A stretch of DNA of 64,000 nt from an uncultured Mediterranea sp. (GCF_902493215.1 NZ_CABUOL010000003.1:124001-188000), one strand, 5' to 3'; positions 1 through 9,274 are shown, counted from the stretch's first letter. Notes: a model not told the origin generated them from the sequence alone. Translations and numbers: made by a program.

Positions 1-609
1 GAAGAGATCGAGCGGAATAAGCTTGTTGTCGGGATTGGGTGAGGCGATGGGAAGTCCGTTCAGTGTGGTGGAGCTGTAGCGGTCGCCCAATCCACGAACA
101 ATGAGCTGTCCTGATTCGGCGATGGAGATACCTGTAATCTGTTTCACACCCTCCTGTACGTTGCCGATGCCCTTTAGACTCATCTCTTTGGCACCCAGAT
201 TCTCAATGGCCAGTGTAGCTTTCTGTCGCTCGACCTGCAGGGCACGTTCGCCTTCCAGATTCTTTTTGGCCACGACAGATACCTCACTCAAGGTCTGGGC
301 ATCCGTATCCATCTCGAAGTTCAGAACCGTTTCGCCCTTTACCTTTACCTGGCTGGCGTTGATATCCACATAGCCCACGTAGCGCACCACGAGATCGTAC
401 ACGCCGTCGGGCACGTTGAGTGTATAGTTGCCGTCAATGTCGGCCACGGCACCTTGGGTGCTTCCGGCTATCTGTACGGTAGCTCCGGTCAGCGGTTCTT
501 TTGTCTGTTTGTCTGTAATGGTTCCTTTGATGTTACCTGCCAAGGCAGTCATGGCAGAAAGGGTAAGGAACAAAATAAGGAAGAGAATTTTTCCCAAATC
601 TGTTTTCAT
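1..609 (-). CDS. TonB-dependent receptor, N-terminal part (runs off window)
   Basis: The first 203 residues of an outer-membrane TonB-dependent receptor are present; the rest lies beyond the left edge. A signal peptide (KILFLILFLTLSAMTALA) is followed by a carboxypeptidase-regulatory-like beta-sandwich (GTITDKQTKEPLTGATVQI, residues about 28-110) and the start of the plug domain (IVRGLGDRYSSTTLNGLPIA). Receptors with this layout import glycans, metal chelates or other large ligands; the substrate cannot be read from this part. I chose the ATG at 609; an in-frame ATG at 615 would add two residues. An imperfect -7 box (CATCTTTG on the minus strand) lies just upstream, and a perfect inverted repeat lies at 754-814. 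Confidence 0.9.
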   Translation of the reverse strand, partial: MKTDLGKILFLILFLTLSAMTALAGNIKGTITDKQTKEPLTGATVQIAGSTQGAVADIDGNYTLNVPDGVYDLVVRYVGYVDINASQVKVKGETVLNFEMDTDAQTLSEVSVVAKKNLEGERALQVERQKATLAIENLGAKEMSLKGIGNVQEGVKQITGISIAESGQLIVRGLGDRYSSTTLNGLPIASPNPDNKLIPLDLF

Positions 610-753
610 ACTCATCTTTTAAACGTTTCTTTTTTCCGCTGCAAAGATGAGGAGATGGGGTTACATGCGTGTTGCGCTGTGTGTACAAGTCTGTTTCGGA
701 AAAGTTACGGGCGTATTACAAACCCGTCTGAACCCCTCAAACACCTATATAAG

Positions 754-814
754 ATGAGTCGTATACTGATGTACCATGACTATACGACTCATGCCACATC
801 AGTATACGACTCAT
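754..814. repeat. 19-bp perfect inverted repeat upstream of TonB receptor
   Basis: ATGAGTCGTATACTGATGT (754-772) is exactly inverted at 796-814. The 23-bp loop holds a further copy of the 12-bp core TATACGACTCAT at 781-792. It lies between the meaB stop codon and the TonB-receptor promoter. There is no T-run, so an operator or an mRNA structure is as likely as a terminator. Confidence 0.7.
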
Positions 815-835
815 GTATGGTTTGTTTCGTCCCTG

Positions 836-1945
836 TTAAAGAGTTTTCCGCAAGTCCTCGAAATAGGTGTCGAGCAACGATTTGGCGGCAACAAACGAGG
901 TAAGATTGCCCTGCAACACCTGCTGCTCACGGTCGGCCAGCATCGACTGGATTTTCGGATTGTGATAGAAACTGTCTTTCAGGTGTTCGTTGATGCTCTC
1001 GTACATCCAATATTTGCTTTGTTCGTTGCGACGGTAATCGAAATAACCGTTGGCCTTCACAAAGTCGATATACTGATAGACCATGTCCCAGATTTCTTTT
1101 ACTCCTATATTATAGAAGCCCGAATAGGTAAGTACCTGGGGTGTCCAGCCACTCTCGGGAGCCGGGAACAGATGGAGCGCATTGCGGAACTGTGCGGCGG
1201 CCAGACGGGCACGCTCCACATTGTCGCCGTCGGCCTTGTTGATGACAATGCCGTCGGCCATTTCCATGATGCCACGCTTGATGCCCTGCAATTCGTCGCC
1301 CGTACCGGCCAGCTGGATGAGCAGGAAGAAATCGACCATGGAGTGAACAGCCGTCTCGCTCTGTCCTACACCGACGGTCTCGACAAAAATCTTGTCGAAG
1401 CCTGCCGCCTCGCAGAGGATAATGGTCTCACGCGTCTTGCGCGCCACACCTCCCAGCGAACCTGCCGAAGGACTGGGGCGGATAAACGACTTGGGATGCA
1501 CGGAAAGTTTCTCCATACGGGTCTTGTCGCCCAAGATACTGCCCTTGCTACGCTCACTGCTGGGGTCGATGGCTAAAACCGCCAACTTACCACCATACTG
1601 TTCGAGCACATGGAGACCGAAAACATCAATTGAAGTACTCTTGCCTGCGCCAGGCACACCACTGATGCCTATGCGGACAGAGCTTCCCGAATAGGGCAGA
1701 CACTTCTCAATGACTTCCTGTGCCACGGCCTGATGTTCGGGCTTCACACTCTCGACCAACGTAACGGCCTGACTGAGAATGGTTACATCGCCTCCTACGA
1801 TGCCATCCACATATTCGGCTACGGAGAGTTCACGCTTCTTGCGGCGTGGACGGTCCTTCAGATAAGGATTTACGGATGACGGTTGCTCAACGCCGGCATT
1901 GACGGTCAAGCCCTTATAGGCTTCATTGTTTTCGGGATGTTCCAT
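836..1945 (-). CDS. meaB: MeaB/ArgK-family GTPase chaperone of methylmalonyl-CoA mutase
   Basis: A 369-residue P-loop GTPase of the MeaB (ArgK/YgfD) family, which in studied members protects and reloads adenosylcobalamin in methylmalonyl-CoA mutase. Visible motifs are Walker A GVPGAGKS at about residues 96-103, the switch-like ETVGVGQSE, and the G4-like NKADGDN near 234. Length is normal apart from a longer, charged N-terminus. The stop codon of the upstream DUF1573 gene is only 2 bp before this start, so the two are probably cotranscribed. The mutase subunits themselves are not in the window. Confidence 0.93.
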   Translation of the reverse strand: MEHPENNEAYKGLTVNAGVEQPSSVNPYLKDRPRRKKRELSVAEYVDGIVGGDVTILSQAVTLVESVKPEHQAVAQEVIEKCLPYSGSSVRIGISGVPGAGKSTSIDVFGLHVLEQYGGKLAVLAIDPSSERSKGSILGDKTRMEKLSVHPKSFIRPSPSAGSLGGVARKTRETIILCEAAGFDKIFVETVGVGQSETAVHSMVDFFLLIQLAGTGDELQGIKRGIMEMADGIVINKADGDNVERARLAAAQFRNALHLFPAPESGWTPQVLTYSGFYNIGVKEIWDMVYQYIDFVKANGYFDYRRNEQSKYWMYESINEHLKDSFYHNPKIQSMLADREQQVLQGNLTSFVAAKSLLDTYFEDLRKTL

Positions 1946-1947
1946 AG

Positions 1948-3018
1948 TTATTTGGCTTTAATGTTGATGGTTACTTTCGGATGGGTCGGGTCGTTGGTTA
2001 TCAACAACAGACGCAAGTGGCGGCGATGCTTGCCGATGTTCCGCTTGGTGACTGACACCCGCAGACGGGTCGATTCGCCCGGAGCCAAGCGCGTCTTCTT
2101 CAGACGGACGTTGACAGCCGGATGGAATACCTGCAACTTACTGATCTGCAAAGAAGAGCGACCTGTATTAGTCAGCACGATGTCCTGATGCGCCCGTTTC
2201 TTGTGAGCCAGCGTCTTGCTCAAGTCGATGCTGTCGGCCGAAAGGCTGATGACAGGTGCATTCAGACGCTCGGCTTCCGTCAAGTTGGAGAAATCGGGCA
2301 AAAGGATGGCCGAAACAGGTATTTCGTTCTCCTCCCCTACCTTATCGCCCAAGAAGCGTGACAGGTAGACTGACGACTGGGTCAAGCCCAAATCGGCCAG
2401 CTTTTCGGAATTCAACGTCAGCTTGACAGTACCCCGCTCGCCCTGTTGCAGGACTTCGGGCTCGCACTCCATCTCCAGATAAGGAGGCAGATGCATCAGC
2501 ACTGGCTCGTAGGCCTTGTCGGAAAGGTTCACTACGCTGAGGTACATCACGGGATGTTCGCCGCGTTGTATGTCGGGAAAATCTATTTCGTTCTTGTCGA
2601 TGCGTATCTGTCCTATCTGATAAGGATGCGTACGGGTAAAGTCAGTGATTTCGGTCACCACTTCGCCGTCGAACTTCAGATACACCACATGTGGAGCCGC
2701 ATTGGTAAAAATGGCCACCGACTTCTGAAAACGGCCCAAAGCCTTGGCATCGAAAGTTACGTCTACCGTTCCTTTTCCGCCGGGGGCGATAGGTGTCTGT
2801 GTCCATCGGGCATCCGTACAGGCGCAGTCGGGCTCCACTTCGCTCAGGACAAGAGGCTCGTCGCCTGTATTGGTAATGGTATATTGCACCGTGACGGGAT
2901 GCTTCCACTCAATCTGTCCCAAATGTTGCATCTGGGTACTCGACGTGAAGCGTGCCTGTCCTGCGGCACCTGCCACAAGACCCGTACAAAGGGCTATCAG
3001 GGAAAATATTCTTTTCAT
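1948..3018 (-). CDS. DUF1573 periplasmic protein
   Basis: A 356-residue secreted protein with a signal peptide (MKRIFSLIALCTGLVAGAAGQA). A DUF1573 / Ig-like (ASH/MSP-like) domain follows, with the characteristic stretch VEPDCACTDARW at about residues 70-80. Two further beta-sandwich repeats run to the end, the last being ITNTGRSSLQISKLQV...TNDPTHP. Such proteins are common in Bacteroidetes; their role is unknown and is usually guessed to be binding or assembly outside the inner membrane. I chose the ATG at 3018 because a signal peptide follows it; the longer frame upstream is low-complexity and crosses the promoter region. A -7-like box (TACATTTG) is at 3047-3054. Confidence 0.85.
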   Translation of the reverse strand: MKRIFSLIALCTGLVAGAAGQARFTSSTQMQHLGQIEWKHPVTVQYTITNTGDEPLVLSEVEPDCACTDARWTQTPIAPGGKGTVDVTFDAKALGRFQKSVAIFTNAAPHVVYLKFDGEVVTEITDFTRTHPYQIGQIRIDKNEIDFPDIQRGEHPVMYLSVVNLSDKAYEPVLMHLPPYLEMECEPEVLQQGERGTVKLTLNSEKLADLGLTQSSVYLSRFLGDKVGEENEIPVSAILLPDFSNLTEAERLNAPVISLSADSIDLSKTLAHKKRAHQDIVLTNTGRSSLQISKLQVFHPAVNVRLKKTRLAPGESTRLRVSVTKRNIGKHRRHLRLLLITNDPTHPKVTINIKAK

Positions 3019-3149
3019 CCGTAGATCATTATCTTGATTATTGCCGCAAATGTACAAATTTCGGGCCGAAGAAACACCCGCCGTCACACATTTTAGGCAA
3101 GATTTAGATTCAACAGCCTGCCACTCCCTCCTGCCCGCCTTGCGGCCGC

Positions 3150-3218
3150 CTGAAAGGAAAGCATTGCTTTCGCCTCCGAAAAGCATTGTTTCAGGGAGAA
3201 GAAAACAATGCTTTCTCC
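3150..3218. repeat. degenerate ~22-bp intergenic repeats around AAAGCATTG
   Basis: Between the DUF1573 gene and the antiporter, the core AAAGCATTG or its complement CAATGCTTT occurs three times at about 22-25-bp steps (near 3158, 3180 and 3205). One copy is part of the palindrome GAAAGCATTGCTTTC. No coding sequence fits here. It looks like the other 21-23-bp intergenic arrays in this window. Confidence 0.5.
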
Positions 3219-3250
3219 ACCCGAACCTGCCACGAAGGAAACCATCACTC

Positions 3251-5383
3251 CTACTTCCGCCGACGGTGCAGGAAGAACCAGCGCAGGATGGAAGCGGGAA
3301 TGGTATGCGTAAAGGAGTTGACCTCATCGCTACGTTCGTCGACTCGGGCAAAATAACGGGCCGCATCCTTGTCGGAGAGCACGCCGTCGGCCTGCATCTG
3401 GCGGATGGTACGGCGTTCGTTGCTCAGTACCATGCGGATGGCTTTCTGCGTCAGGGCATGGTTGTAGGCCTTGGGGAAGTCGGCCGACAAACGCTCGATG
3501 ACACGGTTCATGCTCGCGATGTTGTGCTCCACTTCCTGACGGAGCGTCTGCAGAAGTCCGAGCTGGTCGGCCTGTACGACTCCCGAAGAGGCCAGTTCGT
3601 CGAGCAGCTTCAGATCCTCGCGTTGCAGGATGATGAAGCCGCGCCCCAGGTCGTAGATGACCATGATGCGCTCTCGGAAATAAAAGCCCGTCCAACGGCT
3701 GAAGTAGGGCAACTTCTGCATGCGGTAGAGGGCACGCGTACGCCCGCAGAAGTCAAAAATGGAGTGACGCACGTCCAACGCCCAGGCGCCGTCGTGGTCG
3801 TAAAGCTCGTCGAGTGAGTTCATCAGGCGGCGGAAAGCTGTCTGCGAAATGATGCCCTCGTCGTAGATTTCACGGCTGAAAGCCTTTTCACGGTCGAGCA
3901 CCCGCAGACGCAGCTCGGCCAATACATCTTGCGAACGGGCTACAGACAATGGCCCCGCTTCAGGCGGAAGAGCCACATAGCCGGCCACTTTCTCCCAATT
4001 GGCTCCGGCCAAAGGTTCGCGGCTTCGCAGGCGTTCAAAATATTTCTCGGCACTCTCGTGGATGCGCTCCTGCACCCGACGCTCCATCAGTACCCGAGCC
4101 GAAGGTACATGAATCAGGCCCAACTTGAGGAGCAGCCAGCGTGTAGTGGTGGCATTGACACAAAGCGTAAGCGTCACGATGCCTGCCGTGAAGAACAGAA
4201 TCTGGCTGCGTATCTCCTCGGGGATGGCGGGCGTGTAGGACACCATCAAGGCCAGCGTCATGCCCAGCGCCCCTCTCAAGCCGCCCCAAGTAAGGATAAC
4301 CGACTCCCGCTTGCTCAATCCGTAACCCAACCGCTTCATCAGCGGATAGAGCAGCATGATCATGGCAAAGCGGAAGAGGTTCAATCCCACGTAGATGAGC
4401 AGCAGCACGCCGAAGTGCGACCACGTGAAGTCTACCTTGACGGCAATGACCACACCCACGATGATGAACACCAGCGTATTGGCCATATAGGTCAGCAGGT
4501 CCCAGAAGCTCTCCATAAACTCGTTGACCTGCGGTTTCAGGCGGGGTTTGCCCACATAGGAAATGGTCAATCCGAAAGCCACCAGCGCAATGACGCCCGA
4601 CAAGCCCAGGTAATATTGCGACAGGATGAACACCAGATAGGCCGAAAAGATGATGGCACTGTTTTGGATAAGCGTCTCGGAGTTGATGCGCGTAATGAAC
4701 CAGATGACCAGCCGTGCGGCCATAAAGCCCAGCAGCACACCGCCCGCCACCACCTGGAAGAACTGCACGACAGGCGACACCTCGCTCTGTCCTGCCACGG
4801 TATAGACACCGAAAAAGAGCATGAAACAGACGATGCCCGTGCCGTCGTTGAGCAACGACTCGGCATCGACCAGCGTCGAAAAGCGCTTGCTCGTCTTCAG
4901 TTCGTGAAGCAGAGCTACCACCGCCACAGGGTCGGTAGCACTGATCAAAGCGCCGAACATCAGCGCAAAGGCCCACGTCCACTCCCCATAGCCGGGCACC
5001 ACGGCGCAAATCCCCATCAGCAGCAGGGCCGTAAGCAACATGCAGACAATGAGCCCCGGCACGGCCAGCAGCGTAGCGTTGGCCAGCGTCTTCTTGAAAA
5101 TATGCAGGTTCAGTTCATAGGCCGCATCGAATATCAACACGGGCAGGAAGATGTAAAGGATAAAGTCGGGATTGATATTGGCCACCCCCGTCAGCGCTTC
5201 CTCCACCTGCGGCAGAGAATGAAACAATCCATAGCGGTCGGCCAGCCCCACCAGCAAACCGAAGGCAAACAAGGCCACCGTATAAGGCACGCGCGAACGG
5301 CGCAACAAAGACTTCAGCAAAGCACCGACCACCAGACCTCCGATAGCCAGCAACAAAGGCATAAGCAAGGCAAATTCTTCCAT
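3251..5383 (-). CDS. CPA1-family Na+/H+ antiporter with long cytoplasmic tail
   Basis: A 710-residue inner-membrane cation:proton antiporter of the CPA1/NhaP class. About 12 hydrophobic helices fill residues 1-400. Conserved CPA1 stretches are SATDPVAVVALLHE and ESLLNDGTGIV, the latter carrying the family Asn-Asp ion-binding pair. The remaining 300 residues are hydrophilic and helical, probably a cytosolic regulatory tail. A GTG at 5398 is possible, but the promoter at 5418-5448 puts transcription start about 10 nt from it, so the ATG at 5383 is preferred. The gene stands alone and probably serves pH or Na+ homeostasis. Confidence 0.9.
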   Translation of the reverse strand: MEEFALLMPLLLAIGGLVVGALLKSLLRRSRVPYTVALFAFGLLVGLADRYGLFHSLPQVEEALTGVANINPDFILYIFLPVLIFDAAYELNLHIFKKTLANATLLAVPGLIVCMLLTALLLMGICAVVPGYGEWTWAFALMFGALISATDPVAVVALLHELKTSKRFSTLVDAESLLNDGTGIVCFMLFFGVYTVAGQSEVSPVVQFFQVVAGGVLLGFMAARLVIWFITRINSETLIQNSAIIFSAYLVFILSQYYLGLSGVIALVAFGLTISYVGKPRLKPQVNEFMESFWDLLTYMANTLVFIIVGVVIAVKVDFTWSHFGVLLLIYVGLNLFRFAMIMLLYPLMKRLGYGLSKRESVILTWGGLRGALGMTLALMVSYTPAIPEEIRSQILFFTAGIVTLTLCVNATTTRWLLLKLGLIHVPSARVLMERRVQERIHESAEKYFERLRSREPLAGANWEKVAGYVALPPEAGPLSVARSQDVLAELRLRVLDREKAFSREIYDEGIISQTAFRRLMNSLDELYDHDGAWALDVRHSIFDFCGRTRALYRMQKLPYFSRWTGFYFRERIMVIYDLGRGFIILQREDLKLLDELASSGVVQADQLGLLQTLRQEVEHNIASMNRVIERLSADFPKAYNHALTQKAIRMVLSNERRTIRQMQADGVLSDKDAARYFARVDERSDEVNSFTHTIPASILRWFFLHRRRK

Positions 5384-5417
5384 AGGACCCAATATCACAA
5401 TAAAAAGTTAACTCTTG

Positions 5418-5448
5418 CAAAGATAATACAAACTGAGAGAAGCACAAA
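5418..5448 (-). promoter_or_regulatory. Bacteroides-type promoter of the antiporter gene
   Basis: On the minus strand TTTG (5445-5448), 19 bp, then TATCTTTG (5418-5425). This matches the TTTG / TAnnTTTG consensus of the Bacteroidetes primary sigma factor at ideal spacing. Confidence 0.75.
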
Positions 5449-5582
5449 GCAGAAAAGGAAGTTTTCCACCTTTCCACACGAAGGCATTTCCTGCCTTATG
5501 CGACAATCAAGAAAAAGAAAGCCGAGAAGCCGACAACGACAATTATGTCATTGAAAAAGAAGCGGAAATAATTACGAAAACA

Positions 5583-5614
5583 TTTGCACGTCTCGAACAA
5601 AAGCAGTACTTTTG
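5583..5614 (+). promoter_or_regulatory. Bacteroides-type promoter of rplU-rpmA
   Basis: TTTG (5583-5586), 20 bp, then TACTTTTG (5607-5614). This leaves a leader of about 85 nt before rplU, long enough for autogenous ribosomal-protein control, although I do not recognise a defined L21 leader structure. Confidence 0.75.
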
Positions 5615-5705
5615 TGCCCGATTATTCCGCACCGGGTCCGACAAAGAGCTTTCCAAGTGATTGGAGACCACCCGACGGAGCTAACTTATACATTATATAT
5701 AAGAA

Positions 5706-6023
5706 ATGTACGCAATTGTAGAAATCAACGGCCAGCAGTTCAAGGCAGAAGCTGGCAAGAAGCTGTTCGTTCACCACATTCAGAACGCAGAAGCTGGTGC
5801 AACAGTAGAATTTGAAAAAGTTCTTTTGGTAGACAAAGACGGAAACGTAACAGTAGGCCTGCCTACCGTAGAAGGTGCCAAAGTAGTTTGCGAAGTGGTA
5901 TCTCCGCTGGTAAAGGGCGACAAAGTGCTCGTTTTCCACAAGAAGAGAAGAAAAGGCTATCGTAAGCTGAACGGTCACCGTCAGCAGTTTACGGAGTTGA
6001 ACATCAAAGAAGTAGTAGCTTAA
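5706..6023 (+). CDS. rplU: 50S ribosomal protein L21
   Basis: A 105-residue L21 protein of the large ribosomal subunit, which binds 23S rRNA. The start MYAIVEINGQQFKAEAGKKL and the basic KKRRKGYRKLNGHRQQFTEL C-terminal region are diagnostic, and the length is normal. rpmA follows after 24 bp, the usual L21-L27 operon, driven by the promoter at 5583-5614. Confidence 0.98.
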   Translation: MYAIVEINGQQFKAEAGKKLFVHHIQNAEAGATVEFEKVLLVDKDGNVTVGLPTVEGAKVVCEVVSPLVKGDKVLVFHKKRRKGYRKLNGHRQQFTELNIKEVVA

Positions 6024-6047
6024 TCAATCTAAAAACAGTAAGAAGAA

Positions 6048-6317
6048 ATGGCACATAAAAAAGGTGTTGGTAGTTCTAAGAACGGCCGTGAATCAGCAAG
6101 TAAGAGATTAGGCGTTAAGATATTCGGTGGCGAAGCTTGCAAGGCAGGCAACATCATCGTTCGTCAGAGAGGTACAGAATTCCATCCGGGCAAGAACATC
6201 GGTATGGGTAGTGACCACACTCTCTACGCCTTGGTAGACGGAACAGTACAGTTCAAGGTAGGTCGCGAAGACAGACGCTACGTATCTGTAGTTCCTGTAG
6301 AAAGCGCAGAAGCATAA
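6048..6317 (+). CDS. rpmA: 50S ribosomal protein L27
   Basis: An 89-residue L27. The N-terminus MAHKKGVGSSKNGRES matches the mature tail that reaches the peptidyl-transferase centre; there is no Firmicutes-type N-terminal extension needing cleavage. It ends the rplU-rpmA operon, and a strong hairpin terminator follows at 6348. Confidence 0.98.
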   Translation: MAHKKGVGSSKNGRESASKRLGVKIFGGEACKAGNIIVRQRGTEFHPGKNIGMGSDHTLYALVDGTVQFKVGREDRRYVSVVPVESAEA

Positions 6318-6347
6318 GTTTTTGCAACATAACAAGAAAAGACCCGA

Positions 6348-6386
6348 GGGATGCAATCGAAAAAACGGTTGCATCCCTTTCTTTTT
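6348..6386 (+). terminator. rho-independent terminator after rpmA
   Basis: GGGATGCAA (6348-6356) pairs with TTGCATCCC (6369-6377), followed by a T-rich run to 6386. Confidence 0.85.
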
Positions 6387-6448
6387 AGGAAAGAATGAGT
6401 TACCTTTGCCGCACGAAAACAAAGAAATAATTCTTAACCGAACAAGAT

Positions 6449-7723
6449 ATGCTTACCATCAAACAAATCACCGAAAACACAGACGCGGTAGTACGCGGAC
6501 TGGAGAAGAAGCATTTCAAGAATGCCAAGGAAGCCATCGAACAAGTATTGGCTCTGAACAACAAACGTAGAAGTACACAAACTTTACTCGATAACAACCT
6601 CGCCGAGGTGAACACCCTGTCCAAGTCCATCGGCCAGCTGATGAAGGAAGGCAAGAAGGACGAGGCCGAAACCGCCAAAGCTCGCGTAGGCGAACTGAAG
6701 GAAGCCAACAAGACCTTGCAGGCAGATATGGACCAGGCCGCTCAGGACCTGCAACAACTACTCTACACCATCCCCAACGTGCCCTACGACGAAGTGCCCG
6801 AAGGTGCTACGGCCGAAGACAACCTCGTGGTGAAAATGGGCGGTATGGAAACCGAGCTGCCCAAGGACGCCCTGCCCCACTGGGAACTGGCAAAGAAGTA
6901 TGACATCATCGACTTCGACCTCGGCGTGAAGATTACCGGCGCAGGTTTCCCTGTCTATAAAGGAAAGGGTGCCCGCCTGCAACGTGCCCTCATCAACTTC
7001 TTCCTTGACGAAGCTCGTGCATCGGGTTATACCGAGATCATGCCGCCTACAGTGGTGAATGCCGCTTCGGGCTACGGCACAGGCCAGTTGCCCGACAAGG
7101 AAGGACAGATGTACCATTGCGAAGTAGACGACCTCTACCTCATCCCCACGGCCGAAGTGCCTGTGACGAACATCTACCGCGACGTCATCCTCGACGAGAA
7201 GCAGCTCCCCATCAAGAACTGCGCCTATACCGAGTGTTTCCGCCGCGAGGCAGGCTCCTACGGTAAGGATGTACGTGGCCTGAACCGTCTGCACGAGTTC
7301 TCGAAAGTGGAGTTGGTGCGCATCGACAAGCCCGAACACTCCAAGCAGAGCCATCAGGAAATGCTTGACCACGTGGAAGGCCTGCTCCAGAAGTTGGAGT
7401 TGCCCTACCGCATCCTGCGCCTCTGTGGTGGCGACATGAGCTTCACGGCCGCCATCTGCTACGACTTCGAAGTATATAGCGAAGCACAGAAACGCTGGTT
7501 GGAAGTAAGCTCCGTATCCAACTTCGATACCTATCAGGCCAACCGCCTGAAGTGCCGCTACCGCACAGCCGAGAAAAAGACCGAGCTTTGCCACACGCTG
7601 AACGGCTCCGCACTGGCCCTGCCGCGCATCGTGGCCGCCCTGCTGGAGAACAACCAGACGCCCGAAGGTATCCGCATCCCCAAGGCACTGGTGCCCTACT
7701 GCGGCTTCGACATGATTGATTAA
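6449..7723 (+). CDS. serS: Seryl-tRNA synthetase
   Basis: A 424-residue class II synthetase that charges tRNA-Ser. Residues about 25-105 form the long coiled-coil arm that grips the tRNA variable loop. The catalytic core shows motif 2 in ECFRREAGSYGKDVRGLNR, and motif 3 lies in the C-terminal NGSALALPRIVAALLENNQ. Length is standard. A -7-like TACCTTTG lies just downstream of the rpmA terminator, so the gene probably has its own promoter. A hairpin at 7735 follows the stop codon. Confidence 0.97.
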   Translation: MLTIKQITENTDAVVRGLEKKHFKNAKEAIEQVLALNNKRRSTQTLLDNNLAEVNTLSKSIGQLMKEGKKDEAETAKARVGELKEANKTLQADMDQAAQDLQQLLYTIPNVPYDEVPEGATAEDNLVVKMGGMETELPKDALPHWELAKKYDIIDFDLGVKITGAGFPVYKGKGARLQRALINFFLDEARASGYTEIMPPTVVNAASGYGTGQLPDKEGQMYHCEVDDLYLIPTAEVPVTNIYRDVILDEKQLPIKNCAYTECFRREAGSYGKDVRGLNRLHEFSKVELVRIDKPEHSKQSHQEMLDHVEGLLQKLELPYRILRLCGGDMSFTAAICYDFEVYSEAQKRWLEVSSVSNFDTYQANRLKCRYRTAEKKTELCHTLNGSALALPRIVAALLENNQTPEGIRIPKALVPYCGFDMID

Positions 7724-7734
7724 TAAGGAAAAAT

Positions 7735-7783
7735 GAGAATTGAAAATGGAAGAATGGCAATTCATTCTCCATTTTCAATTCTC
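7735..7783 (+). terminator. hairpin after serS
   Basis: GAGAATTGAAAATGGA...GAATG (7735-7756) pairs with CATTCTCCATTTTCAATTCTC's complementary arm (7763-7783), a stem of about 20 bp with one bulge. There is no clean T-run. It is AT-rich and of the kind often found between Bacteroides genes. Confidence 0.55.
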
Positions 7784-7826
7784 TATTAGCAATTCAAATA
7801 ATTCTAACCCAAACAATCTATTCATC

Positions 7827-9038
7827 ATGAATGCAAATAACAAAAGTTTCGCATTGCCGCTGACCTTCATCGGCATCATGTTCTTTGCCATCGGCTTCGC
7901 GCTGGGCATCAATTCACTGCTTGTACCTGTTCTGCAAGGATCACTGGGCATCTCGAATGCTGCTTCCTATCTGATCATTGCCGCAACGTTTATTCCTTTC
8001 CTTGTATTCGGTTATCCTGCCGGACTGACCATCAAGGCCATCGGTTACAAGCGTACCATGTCGCTCTCGTTCATCATCTTTGCCGTGGCATTTTATTTGT
8101 TCATTCTCTCGGCCGACTACAAAAGTTTCAGCCTTTTCCTGCTTGCATCATTCATCAGCGGTGCTGCCAACGCTTATCTGCAGGCCTCTGTCAATCCCTA
8201 CATCACCATCCTGGGCCCGCTGGAAAGTGCAGCCAAGCGTATCAGCATCATGGGTATCTGCAACAAGTTGGCATGGCCCATCCCGTCCATCTTCATCGTT
8301 TGGTTGCTGGGCAAGGACGTGAACCTCATTGGTATTGAAGATCTGAACAAGCCGTTCATCATCATCATCTGTGCTTTCGTAGCCCTGGGCATCATGGCTT
8401 TCTTTGCTCCCCTGCCCGAAGTGAAGGCCGAAGGTGAGGACGAGGAAGATACTTCATCCAGTGCTTCCAGCTATGCAGCTAGTAAAACATCTGTTTTCCA
8501 GTTCCCTCACCTGCTGCTTGGTTGCCTAGCCTTGTTCCTCTACGTGGGCGTTGAAACCGTCTCACTGGGTACATTGGTAGACTATGCCAACTCTCTGGGC
8601 CTTGAAGGTGCTGCCAATTATGCATGGATTGCCCCCATCGGCATTGTCATCGGTTACATTTGCGGTATCATTTTCATTCCGAAATACATCAGCCAGGCCG
8701 CTGCATTGAAGATTTGCTCCATCCTGGCCGTTATCGGTTCGTTGCTCGTGGTACTGACTCCTCAGAACATCTCCATTTATTTTATCTCGTTCATGGCACT
8801 GGGATGTTCATTGATGTGGCCCGCCCTGTGGCCACTGGCTATGGCCGATTTGGGTAAATTTACAAAGGCTGGCTCGTCACTGCTCATTATGGCCATGTTC
8901 GGTGGTGCCGTCATCCCCACTCTCTACGGATGGCTGAAAGACGTGACCAGCCCCCAGCAAGCCTATTGGCTCTGCCTGCCGTGCTTCCTGTTTATCCTCT
9001 ATTATGGAGTATCAGGATATAAGATCCGCACGAAGTAA
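7827..9038 (+). CDS. Sugar MFS transporter (FucP/GluP-like)
   Basis: A 403-residue, 12-helix major-facilitator protein of the inner membrane. The sequence resembles the FucP/glucose-galactose porter branch, including the stretch NPYITILGP with nearby GICNKLAWPIPS, so H+-coupled monosaccharide uptake is likely; the exact sugar is unknown. An acidic, Ser-rich loop (KAEGEDEEDTSSSASS) separates the two six-helix halves. I start at ATG 7827 because the longer frame reads through the serS hairpin. It probably forms its own unit, closed by the terminator at 9068. Confidence 0.85.
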   Translation: MNANNKSFALPLTFIGIMFFAIGFALGINSLLVPVLQGSLGISNAASYLIIAATFIPFLVFGYPAGLTIKAIGYKRTMSLSFIIFAVAFYLFILSADYKSFSLFLLASFISGAANAYLQASVNPYITILGPLESAAKRISIMGICNKLAWPIPSIFIVWLLGKDVNLIGIEDLNKPFIIIICAFVALGIMAFFAPLPEVKAEGEDEEDTSSSASSYAASKTSVFQFPHLLLGCLALFLYVGVETVSLGTLVDYANSLGLEGAANYAWIAPIGIVIGYICGIIFIPKYISQAAALKICSILAVIGSLLVVLTPQNISIYFISFMALGCSLMWPALWPLAMADLGKFTKAGSSLLIMAMFGGAVIPTLYGWLKDVTSPQQAYWLCLPCFLFILYYGVSGYKIRTK

Positions 9039-9067
9039 GATTCAGATTTTAGAATTCTGAAAACAGA

Positions 9068-9135
9068 AGTTAAGGAGTTAAGCCCAATGTCGTTTTTTCA
9101 CATACCAAGGCATTGGCTTAACTCCTTAACTTTTT
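9068..9135 (+). terminator. strong rho-independent terminator
   Basis: AGTTAAGGAGTTAAGCC (from 9068) pairs with GGCTTAACTCCTTAACT (to 9131), and the stem extends by CAATG/CATTG. TTTTT follows. It ends the MFS transcript. Confidence 0.85.
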
Positions 9136-9189
9136 AATTCCTCATCCCCTCCACAACTCCCCTTCCTCAAACTTTCTTTCCCTTCTTTC

Positions 9190-9219
9190 TTTGATTTTAA
9201 CAAATAAGCCGTATCTTTG
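9190..9219 (+). promoter_or_regulatory. Bacteroides-type promoter of the NfnAB-like gene
   Basis: TTTG (9190-9193), 18 bp, then TATCTTTG (9212-9219). The spacing is one base short of ideal. The leader to the ATG is about 50 nt. Confidence 0.6.
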
Positions 9220-9274
9220 CAAAACTATCAATCTGAAAGCAATTACGTAATTATACAAACAAAATTAGTGGATA

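Noticed and set aside
3019..3366. Longer N-terminus for the DUF1573 protein
   Set aside because: It would place 116 low-complexity residues before a normal signal peptide and cross the -7 box.
3929..5554. Long plus-strand open frame (541 codons) opposite the antiporter
   Set aside because: It is rich in Gln, His and Arg, has no domain, and lies antisense to a clear membrane protein; high GC content creates such frames.
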